64,000 nucleotides of DNA from Paenibacillus pini JCM 16418 (lineage in GTDB: Bacteria > Bacillota > Bacilli > Paenibacillales > Paenibacillaceae), in contig NZ_BAVZ01000010.1 of the NCBI RefSeq assembly GCF_000576305.1, positions 62,001 through 126,000 on the forward strand, written 5' to 3'. Positions 43,166 to 51,563 of this stretch are shown piece after piece. Position 1 is the stretch's first letter. Each line of letters begins with the position of its first letter. Under the pieces are notes generated by a model. It saw only the letters and a list, made by a program, of their open reading frames with translations, had not been told where the DNA came from and did not search any database. The translations under genes and the position numbers were made by a program.

Positions 43166-44441
43166 CAGACACGAGCAACTCGAGCGTTGTTTAAACTCTT
43201 TGATTGAGCAAAAAGAAATCATGTATGAAGATTTTGAAATCGTTATACATGATATGTCGGATAATTTTATTAATCAGGAATTTGTATCGCATAAAAAATT
43301 AAGTAGTGCTTGTTCAATAACCTACATCCATAACAGTAAGTCCGGCTTCAATATAAGTAATTGTCGAAATATAGCTGCGAATCATGCGGAAGGTAAATAT
43401 CTTACTTTTATAGACGTAGACTTAATTGTACCAAATAATTTTATTGAGAGTTTATTGAAGAGACTCAACACAATTAGTCAGGAAAATATTTGTTTAATAC
43501 ATTACATTTACGGATTTAATACGTTATTTGGATCGGAACAAGCCGATAAATTATTTCAATTAGAGCCCGGTTTTGAAAAATTTAATTGTAATTCAAATGA
43601 CTATTTGGATATACGAGATGTTATTTTTTCTGATCAAGAGAATAAGTACTCCGAAATATGGGTTTTTGGATGGAGTGGGTTGATCACGTATAGTAAGAAA
43701 TACTTTGTCAAACTTAATGGATTTGACGAATCCTTTGAAGGTTGGGGATCAGAAGATACGGATCTAAGCTATAGAATGTTTAAAGATGACGTTGTATTTA
43801 TTCCTACCAAGGAGATCTATGGAGTCCATATTCCACATATCCAGAATATAAGTAACAAGAATGAAAGCAATTTTATAAATAGAAAAGCTCTGCATAAAAA
43901 GTTTTTTGATGTTCGTACTGAACTGTATATGTTAACAACAGGATTATTCTATCAGAATTATTGGAATATGATTGAATCAATTACATTTGACGGCCTTAAT
44001 CCTCTGTATACCGATAGTTTTATTAAGTCTATAAATTCTATGATTAGTGAAGAAAAGGAAACTTTGTGCATAGGATTAGATTCACCATCTGCAATTTCAA
44101 AATTATCCTTCAATCATTATTTAGTTATGAATTCTAAAATGAGTGAAAGAATTTACTACTCAATAGGTGATGCTCACATTTATGAATCACTAGGGATCTC
44201 AACAAAGTTTTCAGATGACTATTTTGATATCGTTATTTTGTTCGATAGTATTAGATTTTTCCCAAAAAGTATGTTGGCTTTGATTTTACAAGAATGTTCA
44301 AGAATTTCAAAAAAAGTAATTAGAGTTAACACAAAAACCTTTGATAGTTATGTATTTAATTCGGGAGTCAAAAACTTGCTTGGTAATAATGAAATTGACA
44401 ATTCTATAAATGGCATTGAGGTGTATGAAAATGAATATTGA
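43131..44441 (+). CDS. Family 2 (GT-A) glycosyltransferase with extra C-terminal domain
   Basis: 436 residues. Residues 1-230 form a GT-A fold: IASIIIPVYNRHEQLERCLNSL, the D-x-D-like FIDVDLIVP, and FDESFEGWGSEDTDLSYRM, the galactosyltransferase-type acceptor motif. Residues about 300-430 form a second domain with DYFDIVILFDSIRFFPKSMLALILQECSRISKKV, which resembles the back half of a class I methyltransferase but without a glycine-rich SAM motif. GAGGA precedes the ATG at 43131. It overlaps both neighbours. It probably attaches a sugar to the operon product. Confidence 0.75.
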   Translation: MKIASIIIPVYNRHEQLERCLNSLIEQKEIMYEDFEIVIHDMSDNFINQEFVSHKKLSSACSITYIHNSKSGFNISNCRNIAANHAEGKYLTFIDVDLIVPNNFIESLLKRLNTISQENICLIHYIYGFNTLFGSEQADKLFQLEPGFEKFNCNSNDYLDIRDVIFSDQENKYSEIWVFGWSGLITYSKKYFVKLNGFDESFEGWGSEDTDLSYRMFKDDVVFIPTKEIYGVHIPHIQNISNKNESNFINRKALHKKFFDVRTELYMLTTGLFYQNYWNMIESITFDGLNPLYTDSFIKSINSMISEEKETLCIGLDSPSAISKLSFNHYLVMNSKMSERIYYSIGDAHIYESLGISTKFSDDYFDIVILFDSIRFFPKSMLALILQECSRISKKVIRVNTKTFDSYVFNSGVKNLLGNNEIDNSINGIEVYENEY

Positions 44442-45233
44442 TCATCTAAATCAATTGTCTTTGGAAGTCAGAAGAAATGTAATAGAATACGCAAAAGTCG
44501 GTACGGTTTACCATTTTGGTGGTGAACTATCATGTGTTGAGATCATGGTGTACATTTATTCGGAATTTATTGGAGACTTAAATCAAAAGAAAAGAAGCCA
44601 GTTTATTATGTCAAAAGGACATTCTTGCTTCTCTTTATATTGTTTACTAGCCCAAATGGGATACTTCGATAAAGAGGAGCTTTATAGCTATAAACAATTG
44701 GATTCTGTTTTTCAAGGTCATCCAGATATGAAAAAGTCTTCCTATATTGATTTCTCCTCAGGTTCTTTAGGACAAGGTTTATCCGTTGGTGTGGGGAAGG
44801 CGCTAGCAATAGATTACATGGAGACTTAGATAAAATATATGTTCTACTTGGGGATGGAGAATTAAATGAAGGTCAGATTTGGGAGGCTGCTATGAGTGCA
44901 GCGAAGTTCAAACTAGATAATTTGGTTGCATTAGTGGACTTAAATGGTCAACAGGTTGATGGGGATACTTCCGAGGTGATGCCATTAATACATTTAGAGG
45001 AAAAATGGAGCAGCTTTGGTTGGGATGTGGCTTTTGTAGATAATGGTCATGATTTTAATTTAATACATCAATCATTATCTCTTACAAGGGAGAAACCCAT
45101 GGTAGTCATCTTAAAGACTGTGAAAGGCAAGGGTATATCCTTCATGGAATCAAATAAATTATGGCATAGTAATAAACTTGATGAAGAACTTAAGAAAAAA
45201 GCTCTGGGGGAGGTTGGGATGAATGTTGGTTAA
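44431..45233 (+). pseudogene. Transketolase N-terminal (TPP-binding) subunit, frameshifted
   Basis: Restored length is 267 residues. N-terminal part: SKGHSCFSLYCLLAQMGYF and SSGSLGQGLSVGVGKALAIDY. The raw frame stops at 44829. One extra base near 44816-44820 restores GDLDKIYVLLGDGELNEGQIWEAA, including the TPP/Mg motif GDG-x(n)-N, and continues to 45233. Split transketolases move a two-carbon ketol unit using this subunit plus the C-terminal one, whose gene overlaps by 11 bases. GAGGTG precedes the ATG at 44431. The frameshift is probably a sequencing error since the rest is conserved. Confidence 0.8.
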
Positions 45234-46182
45234 ATATGCTGATTCTTTCACAGAGTATATGAAAACGGTAATAAAAATTGCAACGGACAATGAAAAAACG
45301 GTCGTGATTGATTGTGATTTAGGTAAATCTTTTAAAACATCTTTGTTTAGATCTAAATTTCCAGAAAGATCATTCAATTTTGGTGTAGCTGAACAAAATG
45401 CCTTTTCAGCTGCAGCAGGACTAGCAAGTCAAGGATTTAATCCAATAGTTCAAACGTTTTCTGTATTTGCGTCTACGAGAGCTCTGGATCAATTTCGAAA
45501 TAGTATTTGCTATACCAACCAGAATGTTCTAGTCGTTGGTGCGAAATCAAGTATTTCTGACCCTTCGGCTGGAGCAACACATCAGTCGATAGATGATGTT
45601 GGCATTCTTTCTTCTATACCAAATTTGCAAATCTATAGCCCTGCTTCAATTGTTGACTTGATTGAGTTAACCGAGATGCTAGCTCATGTATCCGGCCCTA
45701 AATATATGAGAATTGAAAATACAATAGTGGATGAAATCTCCATAGATCCAACCTTTAAAAGCGAATCATTAGATTTCTATGCAAACCGTAATCAGTACAA
45801 AGTTTTGATCATATCAACCGGAAGCTTTGTTGAGACTTCTATAAATGTAATGGGGATTTTAGAGAATAACTATGGCATACCAACCGCCGTAATCAATCTC
45901 AAACGGTTAAAACCATTAGATATAAATGTATTGGAACGTTTTATAAGTCATGAATTAAATCTGATTGTTGTAGAGCCACTCAATACTACTAACGGATTAG
46001 GGGCACAAATTTCAAAAATGTTGTTCGAATCATCTATCTATCATTATATAACTAATTTTACGAATATAGGATTTCACGATATCTTTACACAATCCGGTGA
46101 TATGTCAAGCTTATTGGAATTATATCAGTTGGACGAACGGGCAATTTTAAGAACCATTCTGAAATCATTGGGGGAATACTAA
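45223..46182 (+). CDS. Transketolase C-terminal (pyrimidine-binding) subunit
   Basis: 319 residues. The PYR-domain glutamate lies in FNFGVAEQNAFSAAAGLASQGF, and FSVFASTRALDQFRN and GATHQSIDDVGIL (cf. GPTHQ) are standard. The C-terminal regulatory domain runs from about 190 (VLIISTGSFVETSINVM, AVINLKRLKPLD). With the preceding subunit it makes one enzyme. GGGGGAGG upstream sets the ATG at 45223. The substrate pair is unknown; split transketolases in secondary metabolism often act on non-standard acceptors. Confidence 0.88.
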   Translation: MLVKYADSFTEYMKTVIKIATDNEKTVVIDCDLGKSFKTSLFRSKFPERSFNFGVAEQNAFSAAAGLASQGFNPIVQTFSVFASTRALDQFRNSICYTNQNVLVVGAKSSISDPSAGATHQSIDDVGILSSIPNLQIYSPASIVDLIELTEMLAHVSGPKYMRIENTIVDEISIDPTFKSESLDFYANRNQYKVLIISTGSFVETSINVMGILENNYGIPTAVINLKRLKPLDINVLERFISHELNLIVVEPLNTTNGLGAQISKMLFESSIYHYITNFTNIGFHDIFTQSGDMSSLLELYQLDERAILRTILKSLGEY

Positions 46183-47082
46183 ATGGGCGGTTTAGGCATT
46201 GTCTATGGTGGGCAGTCAATTGAAAGCGATTACTCTCGAAAAGCGCTGGAATATTTAGAAAGTCAAATTAGCGGGAAACTAAATTATCAAAAATATGATA
46301 TATCAGAGTTCCTATATAATCAGAAGAATTTAGATGAATTAGAGAGTGATTTGAAATATTTTAGCTTAGTCTATGGAAGTCCTGGTCAAGAGGGGATTAT
46401 CCAAGGGCTTTTGAATATGAAAGGAATTGAATTTATAGGATCTGATCAATTTTCCAGCTCATTAGTGAAGAACAAGAAATTCAGTAAAGATATTGCATTT
46501 CTTAATCATTATTATACGCCTAAATATACTCTGATTTGTTCAGATGACAATGTAAGTGATAAATTGCATGGATTTAATTATCCGCTTGTCGTCAAGCCAA
46601 ATAAGATGGGCGGATTAAGCTTGGGAATCTCAGTCTGTTATTCAGAAGAAGAAATATATGAGGGTATCAAGGAAGCATTAAAATACGATTATGAAATCCT
46701 TATTGAAGAATATGTTGAGGGAACAGAGTATACAGCTTGTGTTATTAAAAGAAACGGTTCATATATCGTATTACCATTAATAGAAGTTATGAAAGAAGAA
46801 AATATGTCGGGAAGTAAAGAAAAAATTAACGGGAAACGAAAACTCAAGATTGATCCGCCTATTGATGAAATGTTAGAAACTAGAATTGGAAATATGGTTC
46901 TTGAATTATTCAAACTTTTCAACATGAAGGACTTTGGTTATTTTGATCTGATCGTCAACAACGAGGAGGTATTTTTCATTGAGGCGGGTGCTGTACCTGG
47001 ATTTACAGAGAACAGTAATATACCACAGTTATTAAGATATACGAATATAACAGTGGAAGATTTTTTGTCAGAATACATTTGA
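46183..47082 (+). CDS. Diverged D-Ala-D-Ala-ligase-like ATP-grasp enzyme
   Basis: 299 residues. The frame matches Ddl throughout (LGIVYGGQSIESDYSRKAL, YPLVVKPNKMGGLSLGISVCYS, EYVEGTEYTACVI, GYFDLIVNNEEVFFIEAG, PGFTENSNIPQLL). Important sites differ, however. The HG-x-x-GE-D-G segment reads YGSPGQEG, the D-Ala omega-loop is replaced by a Lys/Glu-rich stretch, and the metal-binding E-x-N is E-A-G (267-269). It is also about 40 residues shorter. It probably joins other amino or carboxylic acids and not two D-alanines. It starts directly at the stop of the transketolase gene. Confidence 0.8.
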   Translation: MGGLGIVYGGQSIESDYSRKALEYLESQISGKLNYQKYDISEFLYNQKNLDELESDLKYFSLVYGSPGQEGIIQGLLNMKGIEFIGSDQFSSSLVKNKKFSKDIAFLNHYYTPKYTLICSDDNVSDKLHGFNYPLVVKPNKMGGLSLGISVCYSEEEIYEGIKEALKYDYEILIEEYVEGTEYTACVIKRNGSYIVLPLIEVMKEENMSGSKEKINGKRKLKIDPPIDEMLETRIGNMVLELFKLFNMKDFGYFDLIVNNEEVFFIEAGAVPGFTENSNIPQLLRYTNITVEDFLSEYI

Positions 47083-47098
47083 ATAGGAGAGGTGTGTA

Positions 47099-48118
47099 AT
47101 GGATAAAAACACTTGTTTTGCAATGATAACGCCAGATGCATTGATAAGAGGCAAAACAGAAGAAGTCATTGATTATTTATTGGATAAAAATATTCAGATC
47201 AAAAATTTTTTGATAAAAAAACTATCGGAAAGAGAAATAGAAGAGGTTTATAAATTAACATATTTAGAGAAAGTGGAAAGTTTCAAAAGAACACACTGGT
47301 GGCTAACCAAAGAAACATACGCTCACTATCCAGCAATATTACTTCTATTGGAAACCAATAATCTGCCCGATGGTTACGATAACCTGCCTTTATATATTAA
47401 GTCCTTTAAGGGGAAGTCAGATCCTTATCGTAATGATGAGCATAATTCTTTGAGATATAGAATTGGTAGTTTAAGTAAGACATTAGCGTTGTTTCACAGC
47501 TCTGATGATCTTAGTTCGAGCGAACGAGAATCTTCCATATTTTTTAATAAAGGGTTTCTCAACAAAGGAAACATCCATGCAATCTATTCAAAAGAATATA
47601 TTTTAGAAAGCCTCCAATTCACTGATTATCAAGAAACATCATTATATGATTCACTTTATAAGATAAAAAAAAGGGTGCTCTATAAACTTAATTACTATTT
47701 AGAGTCCAGTTCAAATAACATATGGTCAAATATTCATAATCAGTTGGTGAATCTATATGATCAAATTGAAGCTAACACAAACATGAATTTTATAGAGCAA
47801 CATATGTATTACAAGAAATTTCTTGAGGAAGAAAAGAAAATTATGTATTCCAATCAAGCCATAGTAATAGAAATCATTCAAAAATTACTCATTCATGAAA
47901 AGGGAAATATTGAGAATGAGATCTTCTTAAAGGAATTATATTCATTATATATAATACTGCTCACACTTAGTGATTTTGAAAACTTCCCGAAAGTGGATTT
48001 TGAAGAGTTAGAGGTCATTTCTAGTAGTCAAAACATTTATATTACAACGTGGGAAAAAATCTTATTAAAGAATCTATTGTTTTTTTATGTACATGAAGGA
48101 GGAGAAAAAAATGTCTAA
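47099..48118 (+). CDS. NDK-like domain protein with novel C-terminal extension (paralogue 1)
   Basis: 339 residues. Residues 5-145 follow the nucleoside diphosphate kinase pattern: CFAMITPDALIRG (cf. KPD-x-x-x-R-G), WW near 67, KGKSDPYRND (cf. G-A-T-D-P), the Arg of the GTIR block, and LFHSSDD with the candidate phospho-His133 followed by ERESSIFF. The NDK Lys before PD is Thr here, and the Asn three residues before the His is missing. Residues 150-339 are helical, unrecognised and shared with the gene at 49689. Activity may be phosphoryl or nucleotidyl transfer in the pathway. The stop overlaps the methyltransferase gene. Confidence 0.65.
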   Translation: MDKNTCFAMITPDALIRGKTEEVIDYLLDKNIQIKNFLIKKLSEREIEEVYKLTYLEKVESFKRTHWWLTKETYAHYPAILLLLETNNLPDGYDNLPLYIKSFKGKSDPYRNDEHNSLRYRIGSLSKTLALFHSSDDLSSSERESSIFFNKGFLNKGNIHAIYSKEYILESLQFTDYQETSLYDSLYKIKKRVLYKLNYYLESSSNNIWSNIHNQLVNLYDQIEANTNMNFIEQHMYYKKFLEEEKKIMYSNQAIVIEIIQKLLIHEKGNIENEIFLKELYSLYIILLTLSDFENFPKVDFEELEVISSSQNIYITTWEKILLKNLLFFYVHEGGEKNV

Positions 48119-48732
48119 CGCTTCTAAAATATTTTTTGATAGATATTCAAAAAAAATATGATATTACATTTGTTAATAATTATTTTAATAAAAATCATAA
48201 ATGGATCTTGAATAATCTTCCGGATCTTTCAAATCAATCAGTTTTAGATATCGGATGTGGACCAGCAGATTTACTTTCTAACATAAGTCAAATTTATCCA
48301 AATGGAAATTATAACGGAATTGATATTTCAGATTCTATGATCGAAAAGGCAAGATCAAAGTTTAAAAATGAGGAAAATTTTATAGTAGGCGATTCGCATT
48401 CACTTCCTTATAAAAATGATCGTTTTGACATCATCATCAATACGATATCATTCCATCATTATGAACAGCCCGACAAGGTAATTAGTGAAATGTATCGAGT
48501 TCTTAAACCAGGGGGAAGATTACTTCTACTTGACAGTATACGTGATCCATTTTTCATCAGTATTTTACCATGGTATTGGGATATTAAGGAGCGAAAGTAT
48601 CTATATACAAAGCATCTAACATCAAAAGAGTTCAGATCGCTTTTTGAGAATTCTCCATTTCAAAAATATAATCAAAAAAAGTATTACAGAGCTTCCCCTG
48701 TTATTCATTTACTAACTGTGGCAGAAAAATAA
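48111..48732 (+). CDS. Class I SAM-dependent methyltransferase (one-base insertion in an A run)
   Basis: AAGGAGGAG places the start at ATG 48111 (SNASKIFFDRYSKK). That frame breaks at an eight-A run (48149-48156); seven As would continue with YDITFVNNYFNKNHKWI. A TTG-started frame from 48136 covers the rest. The SAM motif is VLDIGCGPADLL, then GIDISDSMIEKARSK, DSHSLPYKNDRFDIIINTISFHHY and MYRVLKPGGRLLLLD, a Methyltransf_11 enzyme of about 206 residues. It probably methylates an O or N atom of the product. Confidence 0.82.
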
Positions 48733-48744
48733 AGGAGGCTTCAT

Positions 48745-49688
48745 ATGAAAAATGTATTTTTCGACAGTAAACTAACAACTATAGAAGAAGCCAAAATACC
48801 TATCAATAGTCTTGCTTTTACTTTAGGGGCTTCGGTCTTCGAGGCAGTACGAGTCTTTTATAGAAAGAACAATGATGACTATATTCTACTAAATGTAAAA
48901 AAACATGTAGAAAGATTATTTCAATCCATGAAGTTAATGAGAATGTATCCATCTTTTAATAAAAATGATGTGGTACATGGAATAGAACAATTGATATCTG
49001 AGTGCAATACGAAGAACAATGGGTATATCCGAATAACTGCTTATGTAAATTCTCCATCACCCGGAAGCTCTGTATATGATCCAAAGAATGTAACGACAAT
49101 GTTTTGCATTACTTACATGGAAAAAGGTCAACTTCCAGAGTATCTTGAGGGTATTCATTGTTGTACCTCTTCATGGACAAGAATATCAGATAACGTTCTT
49201 CCACCCAGAGCTAAATCTGCATGTAACTACGAGAATACGCGCTTAGCTGGCTTTGAAGCATTATAAATGGCTATGATAATGCTATTTTGCTCAATCCGCA
49301 AGGAAAGGTGAGTGAAGCAGCCGAATCAGCAATATTTTTTATTGATGATGAAATGACTATGCATACACCATCAGCTACAAGTGGAATCTTGGAAAGCATA
49401 AATAGAAGCATGATTATTAATATCTGCAAAAATCAATTGAATCTAAAATGTTTAGAGAGGGAAGTGGATAGAACAGAATTATATTTGGCATCAGAAGTTT
49501 TTCTTTGCAATACGGCAAAACTTATTCAGCCCGTTTTAAGTATAGATCGACTCTCAATAGGTGAAGGAAAAGTTGGAGATATTACGTCTACAATCTGGAA
49601 AGAGTATCTAAAAGTTAGCGATAACGAGAACGAGAACAATTCTTCGTTATATTTTGAGCAGTCTTTGATTATCAAAGGAAGAAGCTAA
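48745..49688 (+). pseudogene. Class IV (branched-chain/D-amino-acid type) aminotransferase, frameshifted
   Basis: The first part has LAFTLGASVFEAVRVF, HVERLFQSMKLMRM, YIRITAYVN and AKSACNYENTRLAGFEAL with the PLP Lys at residue 157, then a stop at 49264-49266. One added base restores the family continuation NGYDNAILLNPQGKVSEAAESAIFF to 49688, 314 residues in total. Fold-type IV enzymes include IlvE, D-amino acid aminotransferase and PabC; the YENT-LAG-EAL pattern is closest to IlvE. AAAGGAGG precedes the ATG. It likely installs an amino group on the product or a precursor. Confidence 0.8.
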
Positions 49689-50699
49689 ATGAATAAAGAC
49701 CTAGTAACCATTGATATAGACGAGTCGAAACATATTAGTTTTATCATGTTTACGCCAGATGCATTACTGCAAAATGCCCATTTGACGATCATAAATGACC
49801 TCAATTTAAGTATATTGTTATTTAAATTTGTGAACATATCGCGTACAAAAGCTGAACAAGTTTATCAAAAGGAACTTATTACGAATAATATAACCTCTTG
49901 GTGGATAAAGGACAAAATTTTTACTAAAGGTCTTTGTTGTGTATTGCTGGTTAAAGGGAATTTTCCCGCGGAATATAACTCCTTATGCGAATATTTGTTA
50001 ACTAGAAAGGGAAAATCAGATCCTTTATTAAGAGACGCAGGGACAATACGAGATATGTATAGAGTTTCCAATAAATCATTTGGGTTTATGCATAGTTCTG
50101 ATGATATCAATAATGCAATATATGAGGCATCTGTATTTTTTACTATGGATGAGATAAAGAAAGCTTTATTTTCTAAGAATAGTGAACATCATTTAGAAGT
50201 TTACAGTAACTGCTTAAAAGAAGAGTCTATATTTTTATCATACTACCATGTTATTTATCGGATTAAAGAAATCCTGTTAAAAGAATTTAAGCATACGTTC
50301 CCAGAGTTTTATACAGAGCATACAACTCTTTTTCATCTAATTTTGGATATTTATTCAGAAGCTAAAGACATTACAAAAAGAAAATTATCGTTTTATGAAG
50401 AAAGAATTCTTATATCTAGGCTTCTTAGCAAAGAGAGAGAAATTCTAGAAAAAGTGCTTCTAGATAAGCTCGTTCATGATGACTTAATTATAATGATGAA
50501 TGATTTAAGCAGCTGTATTACGCACATGCGAAAAGATGCACTTATATTACTTTTAGATCTTTTGTCCAATGAAAAAAAGTACTCAGAGCTTGATTTTGAT
50601 TTATTAAAAAAGCTGTTAAATAGAATTCCCATTTACCTTGATCCGTGGGATGAATTGTTATTGGAATCATCTTTATTTTTTTATGAAATTTTAGAATAA
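49689..50699 (+). CDS. NDK-like domain protein with novel C-terminal extension (paralogue 2)
   Basis: 336 residues, a full-length paralogue of the protein at 47099. Its NDK features are clearer: FIMFTPDALLQN at 19-30, RKGKSDPLLRDAGTIRDMYR (cf. TDP-x-x-A-x-x-GTIR) with Arg121, and FGFMHSSDDINNAIYEASVFF with candidate phospho-His135. Thr again replaces the NDK Lys, and Gly replaces the Asn before the His. The C-terminal 190 residues share the helical pattern and the same ending (IY-x3-W-D/E-x2-LL-x3-LFFY). It starts one base after the aminotransferase stop. The two may form a heteromer. Confidence 0.65.
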   Translation: MNKDLVTIDIDESKHISFIMFTPDALLQNAHLTIINDLNLSILLFKFVNISRTKAEQVYQKELITNNITSWWIKDKIFTKGLCCVLLVKGNFPAEYNSLCEYLLTRKGKSDPLLRDAGTIRDMYRVSNKSFGFMHSSDDINNAIYEASVFFTMDEIKKALFSKNSEHHLEVYSNCLKEESIFLSYYHVIYRIKEILLKEFKHTFPEFYTEHTTLFHLILDIYSEAKDITKRKLSFYEERILISRLLSKEREILEKVLLDKLVHDDLIIMMNDLSSCITHMRKDALILLLDLLSNEKKYSELDFDLLKKLLNRIPIYLDPWDELLLESSLFFYEILE

Positions 50700-50720
50700 G
50701 TATGATTAGGAGGAGATATT

Positions 50721-51533
50721 TTGAATATTCGTTTTCTGGGAACAGGCGCAGCCGAAGGTGTTCCAGCCCCATTTTGCTTATGTGAGGGTTGCAAAATAGC
50801 AAGGGAACATCAGGGGAAGAATGTAAGAAAAAGAAGTTCTATTCTGATCAATGATGAGTTTTTAATTGATATTGGCCCGGATTTTGTATCATCTATTAAT
50901 AATCAAGATATTTCTGGCGAGAAGATTAAAATTATTTGTGTAACTCATGCTCATTTTGATCATTTTTATCCAGAGAATTTAGAAATAAGATCAAAAAGAT
51001 ATGTTCCAAATCCGCCGGAACAATGCACTCTTATTGGTAACTCGTCAGTCATGTATAAATTAAATATGTTGGGTTATACAAATAGCGCATTGCACTTAGA
51101 TAAAATAAATATTGAGTTTTATAGATCCATTCATTTGGGAGAATACCTTATTACACCGATTGAGGCGAACCATGCTAAGGAGTATGGAGCTGCATGTAAT
51201 TTCCTGATTGAACATTATGGCAAAGTTCTGCTTTATGCTTCTGACACGGGACTTTACTCTCAAAGAACCTTGGATTTTTTATCAAATAAAAATATTGATA
51301 TTCTTATCATGGAGTGCACTAATGTATTGGGGGAAACGGGTTCATCACATTTAAATATAGAAATGTTTAATGAACAGGTTAACAGACTTAACGAATTAAA
51401 TGCCTTTAATCGCGGCTGCAAATTTTATGCTACTCATTTCAGCCATTCAGAGTTGTTAGAATACAAGGATTTAAAAAAATTAATGAATGATCATAATATC
51501 GAACCAGCGTTTGACGGATTATTAATTAGTTAA
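50721..51533 (+). CDS. PhnP-like metallo-beta-lactamase-fold phosphodiesterase
   Basis: 270 residues. The N-terminus LGTGAAEGVPAPFCLCEGC with Cys19/21/24 resembles the extra structural zinc site of PhnP. The metal motif H-x-H-x-D-H is at 76-81 (THAHFDHF). NHAKEYG, YASDTGLYSQRTLDFLSN, IMECTN and the C-terminal AFDGLLI follow E. coli PhnP closely. PhnP opens 5-phosphoribosyl 1,2-cyclic phosphate in phosphonate breakdown. No other phn gene is here, so it probably hydrolyses a cyclic or nucleotide phosphodiester of the pathway or removes a protecting nucleotide. GGAGGAG precedes the TTG start. Confidence 0.82.
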   Translation: MNIRFLGTGAAEGVPAPFCLCEGCKIAREHQGKNVRKRSSILINDEFLIDIGPDFVSSINNQDISGEKIKIICVTHAHFDHFYPENLEIRSKRYVPNPPEQCTLIGNSSVMYKLNMLGYTNSALHLDKINIEFYRSIHLGEYLITPIEANHAKEYGAACNFLIEHYGKVLLYASDTGLYSQRTLDFLSNKNIDILIMECTNVLGETGSSHLNIEMFNEQVNRLNELNAFNRGCKFYATHFSHSELLEYKDLKKLMNDHNIEPAFDGLLIS

Positions 51534-51563
51534 ATTCAATATAACGGGGAAAGGGGTGCTCTA

